Shown in pieces: positions 1 to 11,844 of a stretch of DNA of 64,000 bases (positions are counted from its first letter, which is position 1; the number at the start of each line of letters is the position of its first letter). The position numbers were made by a program, and so were the translations under genes. The DNA lies in contig JALRME010000013.1 of NCBI GenBank assembly GCA_026120035.1, positions 620,001 through 684,000 on the forward strand, given 5' to 3'. Origin of the DNA: Coleophoma eucalyptorum (Eukaryota; Ascomycota; Leotiomycetes; Helotiales; Dermateaceae). The notes beneath the pieces are model-generated. The model was given only the letters and a program-made list of their open reading frames with translations, did not search any database and was not told the DNA's origin.

Positions 1-247
1 TTGCTCGAAATCCTCCCTGAGCTTGCAGTTTTGTCTTTATCACATCCAGAGGACAAGTTATAATCCCAGAAGCAAACCCTCCCGCGGCACCTGCCAAAGC
101 TCTGAAACTCGAGTCTGATCTTGCCATGCAAAACCCTTCAAACGCCGTTATGGGCAAATCCTCCTCCGAGAAGGCCGTTGGACTGGAAGTACTCGCTGAG
201 AATGGTTGAGCGGGAGCTGTAGGTTGGGAGCTGCCTTCGTGCGACAT
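1..247 (-). CDS. Mitochondrial carrier family protein, N-terminal part (cut by window edge)
   Basis: The reverse strand is open from an ATG at 247 to the first base of the window, giving about 82 residues. A polar N-terminal leader of about 48 residues runs into the first transmembrane helix of a mitochondrial carrier, with the signature CPLDVIKTKLQAQGG (PxDxxKxxxQ type, residues about 65-80). The short ALAGAAGGF stretch before it and the TKLQAQGG ending resemble the NAD+/pyrimidine-nucleotide carriers (Yea6/Yia6/Rim2 branch) of the inner mitochondrial membrane. The substrate cannot be decided from one third of one repeat. The gene is divergent from QCR7, with about 700 bp between the start codons. 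Only the 5' end is present, so introns and the rest of the protein lie outside the window. Confidence 0.8.
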   Translation of the reverse strand, partial: MSHEGSSQPTAPAQPFSASTSSPTAFSEEDLPITAFEGFCMARSDSSFRALAGAAGGFASGIITCPLDVIKTKLQAQGGFRA

Positions 248-948
248 GGTGAAGTCGACGTGGGCCTTTTTTAAGCCACTCGTGCTAGCAGAAGCCAAGT
301 TGCTCTCGCGTCTCTGTGAGCAAGTGAAGTATCTCGTTGGCTGCCGTTCTCCAATCTCGTGTCCCGGTGTGCGGGGAATCCTCCCACGCAGCGACCAGTG
401 ACACAGCTACTAGCGGTTGTCGCAGGCCATTGATTGCCTGAATATCACAAGAGTCGCTTTTGGAGAAGAAGAGCCGCAGTTGTAAATGCGTATATCGTCC
501 TCAGAGATATGCACACAGGTGAACGTTGAGATGGTGGTGATAGAAGTGGATACCGGAGTGCTTTCGGCGGCGCTGATGCTGCCTTCGCTTGGGTAGAAAT
601 AAGCTATCCGAAGACAGAATAAGTTCACGCGCAAGAGTTAAGAGCTGCAGCGGTATTGTATTGTGCTGGCAAACGTGTGATTGGGGTTCTCAGTTTCGAG
701 CTGTCACCTGCAGACCTGAAAAGCTTGGAATTGGCAGAAGTGGGGGATACGCCTTGACCAGGATATGTGGTTGGTCGGTCGGTGAAGAGCAACGAGTAGC
801 AAGAGTTCCGATTTCGACATTGTATAGTCACCTGATTTGCTTAGTAATAGTTCGGGAAGTTTGCGAGAGTCGAACATTCAAGTCCAAGTCGACCTGAGGC
901 GATTGCACGCTGTGAAGTTATCCACGATCTACACGAATCTCCGTCAAG
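248..948. other. Divergent promoter region, carrier gene / QCR7
   Basis: This 701-bp spacer separates two divergent start codons. No coding region is convincing here. It contains two inverted CCAAT pentamers (ATTGG at 680-684 and 730-734), possible sites for the HAP/CBC complex that commonly drives respiratory-chain genes. That function is inferred from family knowledge only. Confidence 0.5.
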
Positions 949-1555
949 ATGTCTGCTCCTTCAATCGCAAATCAAATCACCAAGCGACCATGGCTCAAGA
1001 AGATGATGATGCCACTCGCCAATTGGTACGCCAACGCCGCTGGCTACAGGAAGCTTGGATTGAGGTACGAGCCACTCTTTGGATAGTCTACAAATACGGC
1101 AGCATGTGACTGCGCAGAGCAATCGACTCGGAATGTTTTGAAACGAGCTTCTTGCTAATGTCCTGGTTTCCGCAGAGCCGATGATTTGATCCCAGAGGAG
1201 AGCGAGACAGTCCTCCTTGCACTCAAGCGTCTCCCACAAAAGGAGGCCTATGACCGTGTCTTCCGTCTCCGAAGAGCTTTCCAAGTATGTCGAGCATGAA
1301 CAGATCCGCAAGATTTCTCCTGGTAATATGAAATGCTGATCCGAAGCAGTGCTCACTCTCCCACCAACTTCTGCCAAAGGAGCAACAGACTAAGCCAGAG
1401 GAGGTAGGCATTCACGTACGAGCCTTTCCTACTTACAGAAGCTGATACTCGACGTTTAGGATACCCCATACCTCTCACCTATCATTGCAGAGATCGAAGC
1501 CGAGGCCAAGGAACGCGTTGATTTGGAGGCTATGACAATCACCAAGAAGAGATAA
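949..1555 (+). CDS. QCR7: Cytochrome bc1 complex subunit 7 (14 kDa)
   Basis: Small matrix-side subunit of respiratory complex III that helps assemble and stabilise cytochrome b. The model is four exons (949-1064, 1176-1284, 1350-1403, 1460-1555) separated by introns of 111, 65 and 56 nt, giving 124 residues, close to the family size. Recognisable family stretches are ANWYANAAGYRKLGLR near the N-terminus, DDLIPEE, ALKRLPQKEAYDRVFR, HQLLPKE and EDTPYLSPII. They line up collinearly with yeast Qcr7 (GYKKLGLKFDDL, LRRLPEDESYAR, HHLLPR, EDVPYLLPY). The start ATG follows CAAG and is the first in the leader that gives this frame. No signal peptide is expected, and the subunit is imported without a classical cleavable presequence. 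Confidence 0.93.
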
Positions 1556-2904
1556 AGAACGAACGTCGGGATTGTAGATTTGAGAGTGAGGGCATGTAGA
1601 CGGAAGAATTGAGACACCAAGACATTGGTCTGTACTGTATAACGATGGTTATCGAATGAAGAAGTCATACAAAACACGAAGTTTACGTTGCGAAAGAGGG
1701 AACGCTCTGAGAAGGAATTGCCTCGTCCACGTACAATTTCCCATTTCGCCTGCTTCTCCATTAGTACAAAGTGAAATCTTAACGGCGTAGCTCCGTAGGC
1801 TATCCAGACATTGCCGGATACTCAATATCATTTTCCTGAACGCTTCATAATCCAAGCTCAGCCATTGGCCAACTCCTGGCTCACGGTCTCCACTCTGGCA
1901 AAGTGCCTTGAGAATATCTGGTTGAAGTGAAGGAACCGAAACGGCCATTAATGGGAAGATATAGAACTCGTTTGTAGACAATATAATACGGTCCGACAAT
2001 AGCTCTATGGTTTCAGTTGATACTCCCGGTGTAGCTTGCCAATCTAGGCGATTGAGATGTAGGGTTTGATGCAGAAGACCGAAAGCTTTACGCAAGTGCT
2101 TTTAAAGTTAGGTTAAAGGTTCTCGAGATTCATGGTAGAAAGTAAGCTGAACACATATATATACAGCTTATCGGAAACCATTGTCACTATGGCATAGTTA
2201 CGAGTAGCACCTATGTGTGTATGAGCCAATAACAGGCGAACTAAACATCGACTATAACACCTGCAAATATGTCTTCACCATACAGCAAATGTTAATTTCT
2301 AACATAAAGAGAAGCACTGAGATACTTAGATTTGGTAGAAGAACATCGACAAGAGCAAATAGCATAGGAGCGAAAGAAACCATTTGATAGTTGTGTCTTT
2401 ATATTAAGGAGCATCTCCATCTCCGCGAGCCTCTCCCAATTTCTCATTCATTGCTCTCGTTCCCAAAGCCTAACTTATCCATACAAGTTCCACGACACTT
2501 CCTTACGAATTGTCAATTCATACATACATACCCTCCCGGCTAGCGTGGCCGAAAAGGGGAGAGACGAACAAGAACCCAACCGAACCAAAATAAAGAAGAT
2601 TTGAGAAAAGGAAAGCTAAGAAGTGAGGCCAGTTGAAATCTATAACCGGGAGAAAAGCCTGAATGTGGCAATGCACCCATCCACTAACAACATTCGTGAC
2701 CTCGATGATCTTCAATCTCCATGATAATGAAGCTGATCTCGGCGGTTTTCGTGAAACTCCTGGCAAGTAACCTCGGAGGTACTCAGAGTAATTGGCTGAA
2801 AGAACGATGCTTTCATTTACCTTTGCTCCAAGTTCCCTACCATCTTGCACTGAACTCCGTAAATGCATGAAACGTGGTTGGCGGCTCTGCTTTCGTAAAT
2901 GCAT
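1556..2904. other. Intergenic, 3' flanks of convergent QCR7 and MNN9
   Basis: About 1.35 kb between two convergent stop codons. Open frames of up to about 150 codons exist, but the longest lack an ATG start, show no family resemblance, and lie where both 3' UTRs are expected. I see no RNA gene or repeat here apart from a short TA-rich run near 2155-2165. Confidence 0.5.
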
Positions 2905-4338
2905 CTATGCATTGCCAGGCTTCTCCTCGGTATCTATATGCCAGACAACATAGTTTGGCAGGCCAATGACTTCATAACCAGCGCGCTTTGCCATCTTAGC
3001 GAATCCCTCGGTCTCGGCTTGGTTCTCAAAGGCGTATGCAGGGAAATTGATTCCTAAACGGTCAGTTTGGGACTTTCGGGTTTGAATCACAAGCACCGAC
3101 CTGATCTGTGTACGTCTGCCTTTACCACAATGTTTACCCCACCAATACCATCAAGTTTGACCTCCTCATCTTTGTTCAAACGCCAGTCACCCATCTTAGC
3201 CATATATGTGCGACCAGTTTGGAACTCTTTGTAGCCTATTTGCCAAGGTTAGTTGCTGAAAATCGTAAATACAATAGTATTACGTACCTTCCACAATGAT
3301 GGTGTCCTTGGGAAGAGTGTCTGCTAGGCGAAGTGCCTTGTCGGATTCAATCCAAGAATTGTAGTCAAATCGACCTTCAATATCTCGACCGTCTCTATAG
3401 CGATGGAACCAAATATCTGCTTATGTTAGCTGGGTATAGAAGAAAGGGGTAGTTAAGATTTACTTGGCACAATAATATCCCTGTCGTGCGCAACGAAGTC
3501 CTCAAGAATCTTCTTTGGGCTGTCGACAATATCGGAGTCTCGCCAGTAAACCCAGGAGTGCTCCGGCTTCAACGCGGCAGTCAGGAGATAGTTGCGAGCC
3601 CGAGCCATAGCCTTTCGTCTTGGGGCCTGGGCTGCAAATCCATGTCTTTCCTCGACACTTTGAGCTGTAGCAACACCAAAGTCCTTCTCCACGATCAAAA
3701 CGCTATTGAAGGGGACATTTCCGTCTTGCTGGCGCTGGATTCTGTCGAGCTCGGCTGCGAGAACGGCAAGAGTATCATCTGTAGAGTCGCCAACCAAGAA
3801 TCCCAAATCAATCAAATGGTGAGGATACGTTAATTCGGAAAGAAGGTCAAAGTACTTGGGAAGGTATGGTGCGGCATCTCGCAGCGGGGTGAGAATGAGA
3901 ACGCGTTCTTCGTTCATAACCGCCTTTGGGGTCGATCGGATGGGGTTGAGATCTACCCTTTTGATTGTAGTTGAATTCACCACCAAGGGCTCGTGATGGT
4001 TGAAAATGACCGGAGTCTGTAGGTGAGCAGTCCAGTCGGCCTGCTCATTCAGTGTCATCATCATTGGGGGTTTTGAAGGTCCCCAGCAGTAAAATCTGGC
4101 GATGGCGTCAGCTATCAGCCGCTTTGAGAGTCTGACAAGCCGCAGACAGGCGGTGCTATACATACCTCTGCATCTCCCCGGCTGACGAGCTGATTCCCCT
4201 CCATAGCAACAATATGATTCCGACAATAGCGACACATAGTAGGAAACGCGTCCTTGTGACAAATACCCATATTGCTCTCGTCGGTGGTAGGTTGGCCTTC
4301 GCAGACTTCCACGTAACGCCGCCTTTAGGGAGAAGCAT
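2905..4338 (-). CDS. MNN9: Mnn9/Anp1/Van1-family mannosyltransferase (GT62)
   Basis: Golgi type II membrane protein of the mannan polymerase complex, which extends the alpha-1,6-mannose backbone of N-glycans using GDP-mannose. Five exons (4338-4166, 4095-3464, 3416-3288, 3235-3101, 3053-2905) encode 405 residues; introns are 70, 47, 52 and 47 nt. A short cytosolic tail is followed by a signal anchor at about residues 32-46. The catalytic domain starts near NEERVLILTPLRDA and contains FLVGDSTDDTLAVLAAELDR, the DxD-type metal motif in YWRDSDI (about 244-246), then VPNIWFHRYRDG, MGDWRLNKDEEVKLDGIGG and the conserved NFPAYAFENQAETEG. Many blocks are closest to Mnn9 among the three paralogues, but that assignment is by memory of family sequences. 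The conserved VPNIWF block is created only by splicing the 47-nt intron at 3463-3417. Confidence 0.92.
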
Positions 4339-5511
4339 GGCGAATCCCCCGTGGCCACAGCACCACCGTTGTAACGAATGTTGTCAATTCGATTCGGAAG
4401 ACAGCGAGGGTGCGCCGGCGAGACAGGACGTCAAGACAGAGGACGAACTCGAGAAAGTCGCGAGATTAAGTCGACGCTAAGGTTATGGAGGGAAGTTCTG
4501 AAGAAGTTGGGAAGCCGTTCGAGGAGAAGCGCATGTACCTTAGCTAATTAAGGATAGAATTCGGCCAAGCCGGATCGAGTCTAGCGAGGCTGTGAGAGCG
4601 CGAGGAGAAGCAAGCGGGTTATCGATACTGGATGGGTTGCCAGACTAGGTTTTGCGATTTTGGGGGGAGTCCAAGATTGCGCTTCATTAAATCTCGTCTC
4701 ATGTCATCTCATGTGCACAAAGCTATGAACGGCTCAGGGTCAAGGTCCAAGGACGTGGGGAGCAAAGCAAGAGGATAGCAGTCCTCGTGTTCCAACAAGC
4801 AACGGAGCAGGAAACAAAACAGAACACCAGGAGTCCAGGCCAGCAAGCCAGCCAGTCGAGTATTGCAATCAAGGAAGCCAGATCAGATCGGGGAAAGTAC
4901 GCGGCAGAATGTTGCTATTTTAAAAGGGGGTCCCTTTTTGCCTCCACACGTGATGGTCGTGGAAGCTGGCAGGTTGAATTCTTTTCTTGAGGCACGGAAA
5001 GGGAGAGCTTCGTAAATCTTGAGCAGATGGCGTAAAGCTTTTATCGATCGCTTTAGCCCGCAGTCATTTTGGCAGTTCATCCCTTTCTTCACCAGTTACC
5101 TAATCTCAGTTTCATCTACAATGAGGCTTCTCCACGCTTCTTCTGCTGCGACAACGTCAACCTCCTCGGGGAACATGGGAGGCTACGCGAGTCTCCCCAT
5201 GAGTGGCTGGTGATGGCTGAGGATATGCTTACTCAGCCAAGAATGTACCACCACCTAAACACCAGTTACACCAAGGCATGAGCGGTGATATGTAGCACAA
5301 TCGTACACAACGGCCATGACCCCCATTGAGACTCAATCCCTTCTAATTCCGTGATTGAATTTCATTACGCCATTCTGCAAGCTAGCAGCTTCCAACTTTC
5401 AACATCGACAACAACGTGTTCATTGTGGCGACTTCAATTAGGCTGCAGTCCCGCCAGTTGAAATTCCTACTTTTGAACTCAAGCTCGTTGGCCTGTTCAG
5501 GAACCCGAACA
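4339..5511. other. Divergent promoter region, MNN9 / MAG1
   Basis: About 1.17 kb between divergent start codons with no convincing gene. A 7-bp inverted repeat (AAAAGGG at 4922-4928, CCCTTTT at 4932-4938) embeds AGGGG/CCCCT-like stress-element cores. No more can be supported from sequence alone. Confidence 0.45.
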
Positions 5512-6685
5512 ATGGCCACTAGACGGTCGGCGCGTCTCAGCTCGACAGCAAAGGATCTTATTGAAGAGCCGACGTTACCAAAGGTGTCACAAGCGCCCAA
5601 AGCACCTGTCGCTAAGAAGAGAAAGGCCATCACGAGTGAAGTTCCAGAACTTCTCCCAGAGAACGATTATGCGCTTCCAACTACACCCAAGAGGAAGAAG
5701 GTTGTCCCTGCGCCTCCCCCATTCACACCTACTCCCTCTGCAGTAGGCTTGATGTCAGATCCTATTCATCCTGCACCAAATACACCCAAGTCGATTAGAA
5801 ATCGCCTTGCAGCTCCAAATGCAACCAATGCACCGTTGATATCCCCCGAGACATCACGTCTACTAGCTTCAAAACCACTAGATGAAGTCTCTCCATCGAA
5901 AGTGTCAAATGTGACGACGACGACCGGCAACATTCTGGAAGAAGCTTGTGCACATCTAATCAAGATTGAGCCTAAACTAAAACCCGCCATTGAGAAGTAT
6001 CACTGCAAGATGTTCTCACCAGAAGGGCTAGCCGAGACAGTGGATCCATTCATGGCATTGACCAGTGGAATCATATCCCAGCAAGTCTCCGGAGCAGCAG
6101 CAAAATCTATCAAGGCAAAGTTCGTAGCTCTCTTCAACGCAGATATTCCAGAACCAGAAAATCACGTCTTTCCAATTCCTTCTCTCGTAGCAGATAAGTC
6201 AATTGAGACGTTACGGACAGCAGGTCTGTCCCAGCGAAAAGCTGAGTACATCAAAGGTCTCGCAGAGAAGTTCGTCTCAGGAGAATTGAGTACTTCGATG
6301 CTCTTCTCGGCTACTTATGAAGAGGTCTTTAATGAATTGATTAAAGTCAGAGGATTGGGAGCGTGGAGTGTTGAGATGTTTGCATGCTTTTCCTTGAAGA
6401 GGATGGACGTATTCAGTACAGGTGACTTGGGCGTCCAAAGAGGGATGGCGTGTATGGTCGGCAAAGATGTTAGCAAAGCCAAGAGCAGTGGTAAAGGGAA
6501 GTGGAAGTACATGAGTGAGAAAGAAATGGAAGAGACTGCGGAAAAGTTCAGGCCCTACCGGTTAGTTCTTACTCTGCCGTGTCACAATAACAACAATCCA
6601 TACTAATTATTGTAGGAGCGTCTTTATGTGGTATATGTGGAGATTTGGGGACGAAATCACAGACATCAGTACTTTTGATAATTGA
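5512..6685 (+). CDS. MAG1: DNA-3-methyladenine glycosylase, HhH-GPD (AlkA/Mag1) family
   Basis: Base-excision repair enzyme that removes alkylated purines by cleaving the N-glycosidic bond. Two exons (5512-6560, 6616-6685) flank a 55-nt intron; the product is 372 residues. The N-terminal 130 residues or so are basic and low-complexity (RRSARLSS, KKRKA, KRKK), probably carrying nuclear localisation. The glycosylase fold begins near LEEACAHLIKIEPKLKP, followed by TSGIISQQVSG, the helix-hairpin-helix in KVRGLGAWSVEMF (about 278-290), and the presumed catalytic Asp in FSTGDLG (about 305). The C-terminal SVFMWYMWRFGDE comes from exon 2. The frame continues upstream without a stop but has no in-frame ATG before 5512, and the ATG has a good context (AACAATGGCC), so I start there. 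It is longer than yeast Mag1 because of the N-terminal tail. Confidence 0.93.
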
Positions 6686-6835
6686 GCACCTTTTGCTATG
6701 AAAATATGTATGGTATTATCCAGAGAGGCGTAGGGTGTTATTGTATAGGCCAAATTTAATTATAAAGGGCCTTTCAATCATGCAAGACTGGCACGCGTGC
6801 TTCTGTTTTCCGGTATTGAAGGATAAAGAGAATAT

Positions 6836-6863
6836 TTATCTATATATAGATATATAGATAAAA
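6836..6863. repeat. TA-rich near-palindrome
   Basis: A 28-bp stretch starting TTTATCTATATATA and ending TATAGATAAA is an almost perfect inverted repeat interrupted at its centre. It lies about 150 bp past the stop codon of the DNA glycosylase gene, so it may be part of that gene's 3' end region, but no termination role can be shown. Confidence 0.5.
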
Positions 6864-9800
6864 CAGTACAATGTTGGCTCCATTCTAATTTGTACCTTTT
6901 GAAGATGTAATCATATTCTTATCCTACCTTTACGACTATGCTTCTAGCATGCCAGCCTACAAGCAGTGATGCATTCGAATGCCACATTATGGCGTAAGGA
7001 AAACATATAATTAAGTAGTAGCATAAACGAGCTCAAACTAAATGTAGCCCAGACTCGAAGGATGTTCATAGATCGAAAATACACCTAAAATTTCATCCTC
7101 AGATCCGAGGCGAACTTGGGTGACAAACAGCTCTGAGCATCCATTGAATAAAATTGCAACAGAAGAGCAGGAGGGGAGAACCGTATACTGTTAATGTGAT
7201 TTAGCACCAGAGCACACTCGTTGGCACTAGGTGGGATTCATTAACTAAAAAGTGTGACACTTCAGCAGTGAGGGTTTCTGATTTGTTTTTGGTTGGAGAT
7301 TAGCAAGTGAATTTGAAATCAGCCATGCTAAACCTGCTGAGGTAGATGGTTTGAGGGGACGAAAGTGACATGTAGGAATATTCCGTATAATTTGCTGGGT
7401 GCTGGAGCAACTGCATGGGGTATCTTCTTGGCCAGTTACTTTAACACACCCTTTTGATTCCATTCTAGATTTCATGGCCGCACTCTTCTCTATCAAAACA
7501 AGTGAGAACACCAGAATCTAGTATTTTTCAAGCCTAATGAGTGAACATGTCAAATCATACTTAGTATGATTGGGAAAAGAGAAATTGGCTTGTTAAGTTT
7601 CCTCGTCTTGTATATTCCATATTTCATCCATCGTGTATTGGCAGGCAAGCAAGCAATTATTTATTAGAGAAGTCATTGTTATGAAGACATATATCTTGAT
7701 CTGTCTTCCCTGCCTTTCATGTTTATACTTAGTATTGTCCAGAGTGCATGCACTTCACAATTGCTCAAGATACAGAAACCCTCTTGAAAATGCCTCATGC
7801 TTAATACCCATGAGTATGTTCTCTCGGCTATATAAGATAATTAGAGGAAGAACACTCTCCTCGGGTTCATAACTAGTCACGCCTCTTCTACGATTCAAAA
7901 TTAACCAGGAGCTTAGCTACCCCTACTCCTACCAGCTCGAAACTTATTTTTTCAAAACAGCCAACTTACGACCCTTTCTTGCAGCCATATCTTAAAGATG
8001 AGGGATATTGTTACAGCACATAGAGTAAATGATTCAAATTCTCTTCTTAAGACTAGCACCAATTGAAGATGCTCTACATTAAACCCCGACCATCTCAAAA
8101 CGGCAAGCAAGTAACAGAAGGCCACTGATTCTGTACAGTTTTAAACCTCAACTAGAACATATGTAGGTAAACGTAAAATATTTATAGAATTTCAGAGCCT
8201 GTATAGCGCAGAATACTAAATTTAGTATAGTTTCTATCAAACAGAAACATTGCAGGAGTGTTTATTGAGTTGGATGCTCTGCCGACTGAAAACAAATTGA
8301 GCACCTTGGTATATTGATTTTTGGATGTGTAGGCCACTGGAACCCACTGCACCAGGAGGAATTTGATTAGTCCTTTATGAATAGAGGCAGTCACAATAAA
8401 GAATAGTCAAATGGCTCTAGACCCCATTTTCCAGACACAACGGAGACGGAGCCACAGCCTTTGGCATTATTCAGAGGTCGCTATCTGCACTGGAACCCTT
8501 ATATAAACCCATGCCTTAAGCTTGTGTACGGAATAGATGCGCCTTACCATTGCAAATTGAGGACTCGGCGGAATCCTCAATTGCGTATGATTGTAGGAGT
8601 TTGTTCTCCGACTGGACGATGCATCAGGCTTGAAGGCAAGCGTCGCTAGAGAACATACTATTGAAACACGCGTCTCCAGTAAACTCAGCAGTGTCTTAAA
8701 CGTGGCCTGATTAGCTTCTAATTCTATCATGTCAGGCGTGGCTACAACATTTGTTGCTCCTTGATAATTGACGAACCTAAGTATGCGGTAAGTCAGTGTG
8801 TCTTCGGGTAATTATTGAAGCACCATGATTCGGGGTAATACAAAGTGTTATGAATAAAGACAGCGACCGGTACTTCACCTCGCCCAAGTTAAGCAGTTCT
8901 TCTGAGGATGCTCTACAACCACACTTCTTAACCCACAAAAAGCTTTGTAGTGATTTCATTGTGATCAACAGTCTCGACGAGTTTGCAAATGTCAATTTCA
9001 ATCGCAAGCATGGACTAGATAAGCGAGAACAAAGAGCCACCAAAGGTGTACCTCAACGATTATGGCCGACAGGAGTACTGAATACTGAGTACTTCCCTCA
9101 CAAGAGCTCGGAAAACTGATTACGTAAAGGCTAGGTATGCTGTATTCTGCGACAAAGAAGAGCGATCGATCAACGTTCGGATTTAGTGCAGAACTGTGTG
9201 ATCTTAAACTCGAAATTGATCTATAAGATACATCTAGGCACGTTTCTGCATAGCTCAAAACAAAGCTCTTTAACATCAGAAACAGAATCCCATAAATAAG
9301 ATAGATACTGGGTACAACACACTTTCCAATACTGTGGAATATTTCCATGCTCTTACTTTCCACTTTATGGAGAGCATTGGAACCTTCTATGTAATGTTAA
9401 TCAAGATTGATGATATATCAGAATAGCAATACGTTTTCTGCTCGCTTCGAAGATCTAAACCTTGCAAAGACCAACACGTGATGGTTCAATCCAAGCTGAA
9501 TAATTTGCCACAATGCCTCAAGCAATTCTTACTAAAAGGATTTCACATGTGCGGTAGGACGAATGGGGAATGTGCACCGCGAGATTGCGGGATTGAAAAT
9601 CGATATTCAACGGCTCGTTGGTAGTCTTCTGTCCAAGCTCATCTCACTGATTATTGGTATCTCTGGTATTCTGTAATTGAGACTCCGTTCCTGTGCATCA
9701 TATTTCATGTATTGTTTGTTGTTGAAGGTACAGCATCATCATAATCAAATCAGCAGGATCTCAAAAGTGACCATAATCCATGACTGTACAAGGTTCAGGG

Positions 9801-10652
9801 GGTAAATAAATTGCGATATTTCCCGCGGCGATCCAGGGGAGCGACTAAAAATACCCATTGTTTTTTTAAGCGGTGGAGTACACACTCGTCATTGTGATTG
9901 TGATTCGTGCAACGTCAACGTTTACGCCAAGGCCAACCTTCGATATCAAGGTCGTTAAGCTGTGCAGTGTGTAGGCTTGAAGTTCCTATCGAGAAACAGT
10001 GCCACTGAAGGAATCAGGAAGGCGAGCTTGCAAAATAAAAAAAAAGCCTGATTGCTGGCAGAGCTGAGACCAATTTGTGAGACGTGAAAGCCCATTTGCC
10101 CCGACCGAAGTAACGCCAGCAGGGAGAGACGATGCATAGTCTCGTGCCGCCTCGATATCTATTGTGGGGTTGGTCTGGTGCTTGAATATTTGGATGAGCA
10201 AGCACATCAGACCGGAAGCTTGGTTTCGCGGTAGAAACGCGATGGAGGCGAAACTGGTTGTACAGTACAGTTACAAAAAGCCCGCTTGGCGTGGACAAAT
10301 GGAGTTATTTATATGATAGTCGTCGTCGCCCCAACCACTTCGCAATGGTGTGGATTAATTGAAGAATCGCGACCATGAAGTGGTGAAAGACGACAGCATG
10401 TATCATGCGGTAAGGTAAGCCATTTCGAGCAATTGCCCAGTGATAAGAGCTTTCCCATCACACACCACTGCCTACCGAGCTTAACGTGGGACTTGCACAA
10501 GTGAGATTGCGCGTGCAGAGGCGACAAAAGTCAATGCCCAAGCCACTCACTGGCTAGCAGCAACACTATTCTGGGGCGAAGTCTTCGCTTCAAGCCGTAG
10601 GAATTCTCGAGAATTCCATGACTGACGCGACCTGTTATGGAAAGCGTCGATA

Positions 10653-10676
10653 TTATTGATGTTATTGATGTTATTG
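10653..10676. repeat. TTATTGATG tandem repeat (2.7 copies)
   Basis: Two exact copies of the 9-mer TTATTGATG (10653-10661, 10662-10670) are followed by a partial third. It lies in non-coding sequence. Confidence 0.75.
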
Positions 10677-11844
10677 TTTTGGTTGATGGAATCCATGGGA
10701 TGGTATGATGTGGTGTCTCGGTCGTGTCAGAATTGCCGTACCAAAATGTGGAGTGGTGTTGATGCTCATGCTGCCCGCAGAGCAGGATGGAGGAGTAGAG
10801 TGGATTGGAACTTAGTTGAATCGCTGGTGCTGAACTTCCAAAGGTCGTGTCGGTGCTTAACGATAAATCCAATAACGTCCATGGTTCATACATGTATCTG
10901 CGGCAGCCAAGATGAGGGTAATCCATGCTAGACCCATCCAGAATCAGGAATGGCAAATCGGGTCGATCGTTTAATCCTGATAAGTGCCCTGTTTCGCTGC
11001 AATTGGGCCTTTATTGTCCTCGCAAATCCATGCTGGGAGTCGTAGACTCACTCACCTTTGGTTGCGTGCAACTTGCTAGGGAGCCAACCGGCAGCTGTGT
11101 GGATTAACCCTGCGCTGCAGGTCTGTCTCATGGCGCACGCCCCCAGACGTTCTCCTACACGAGCAGCCTCGTACTTCAGGTGACGGTCGCATTGCCCACC
11201 AAGGGTTAAGATGACAAGACCACAGACATTGCTATGATGAACAGATGATGCTGTGATGACGATGTGATGCTGTAGAGGATGGCAATGGCAATGTCAATAG
11301 AGCAGCGCAGCAAGAATGCACTGTAGATTACGGTAATAACAGTGCAGCGAGGAGCTGGCCCTTGTCGGCGATAGATGTAAAATAGCACATCCAAATCTAA
11401 ACCTGGCCAGGACAGGCCTAGCGCAGCAGCATGGGGTCGCCGGCCTCCTTTAATGAAAAAGCTGTGAGCTGCCACTCTCACGCTTGTTCTGCCTTCGCAT
11501 TCCACTTGTTGTTTCATCGTCCTGGAAGTCTTGCCAACCTTCTTCCATCTTACTTCTTTTTAATATTCTCTACTGTCGTTAAGTGCTCTTTCTCGAGGTT
11601 CCAAAAGCCATTCGGGACGACTACAGTAAAGAAGGAAGTCGCCATATACAGATTCGCTCACCCTGTCAACAACAAAAGAAGTACGTGTTTGGTGTCCACC
11701 TTTCTCCATCTTTCCCTGCAGTCGACAACAGGCAATTATCGAAGGCATTGCTTCGACGGCTCTACTTATCATCGCTTCATCCATTGAAGAACAATTGAGC
11801 TGACTCTTCGGCCACAGATACTGTACAGCATAATTCCATACAAC

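Larger units (their letters stand above)
6686..11844. other. 5.2-kb gene-poor region upstream of ECM33
   Basis: No coding region with recognisable homology or a convincing exon structure is visible on either strand. It holds scattered small open frames under 150 codons, simple repeats (6836-6863, 10653-10676), GATG-rich sequence around 11220-11300 and, toward 11.5 kb, pyrimidine-rich leader-like sequence consistent with the ECM33 promoter and 5' UTR. I do not see transposon termini, reverse-transcriptase or transposase motifs, or the extreme AT-richness of heavily RIP-mutated DNA. It could hold a long regulatory region, non-coding transcripts or lineage-specific small genes. Confidence 0.5.

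Noticed and set aside
1649..2095. 148-codon open frame, minus strand, between QCR7 and MNN9
   Set aside because: It begins with TTG, has no family resemblance or splice context, and lies in the convergent 3' flanks.
2518..2904. 128-codon frame directly after the MNN9 stop
   Set aside because: It is only the read-through continuation of MNN9 into its 3' UTR; MNN9 already ends at a normal family C-terminus.
5416..5511. N-terminal extension of the DNA glycosylase
   Set aside because: The open frame begins with GTG and contains no ATG before 5512, so I do not accept it as coding.
8998..9363. Hydrophobic 121-codon minus-strand frame
   Set aside because: It starts with GTG, lacks an orderly topology or homology, and overlaps another orphan frame; likely chance in AT-rich DNA.
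9481..9495. GGTTCAATCC string resembling a tRNA B box
   Set aside because: No matching A box, acceptor stem or cloverleaf could be drawn around it.
10531..10956. 141-codon minus-strand frame
   Set aside because: No homology, repetitive Thr/Ile/Ser composition caused by a TTATTGATG-type repeat, and an overlapping plus-strand frame.
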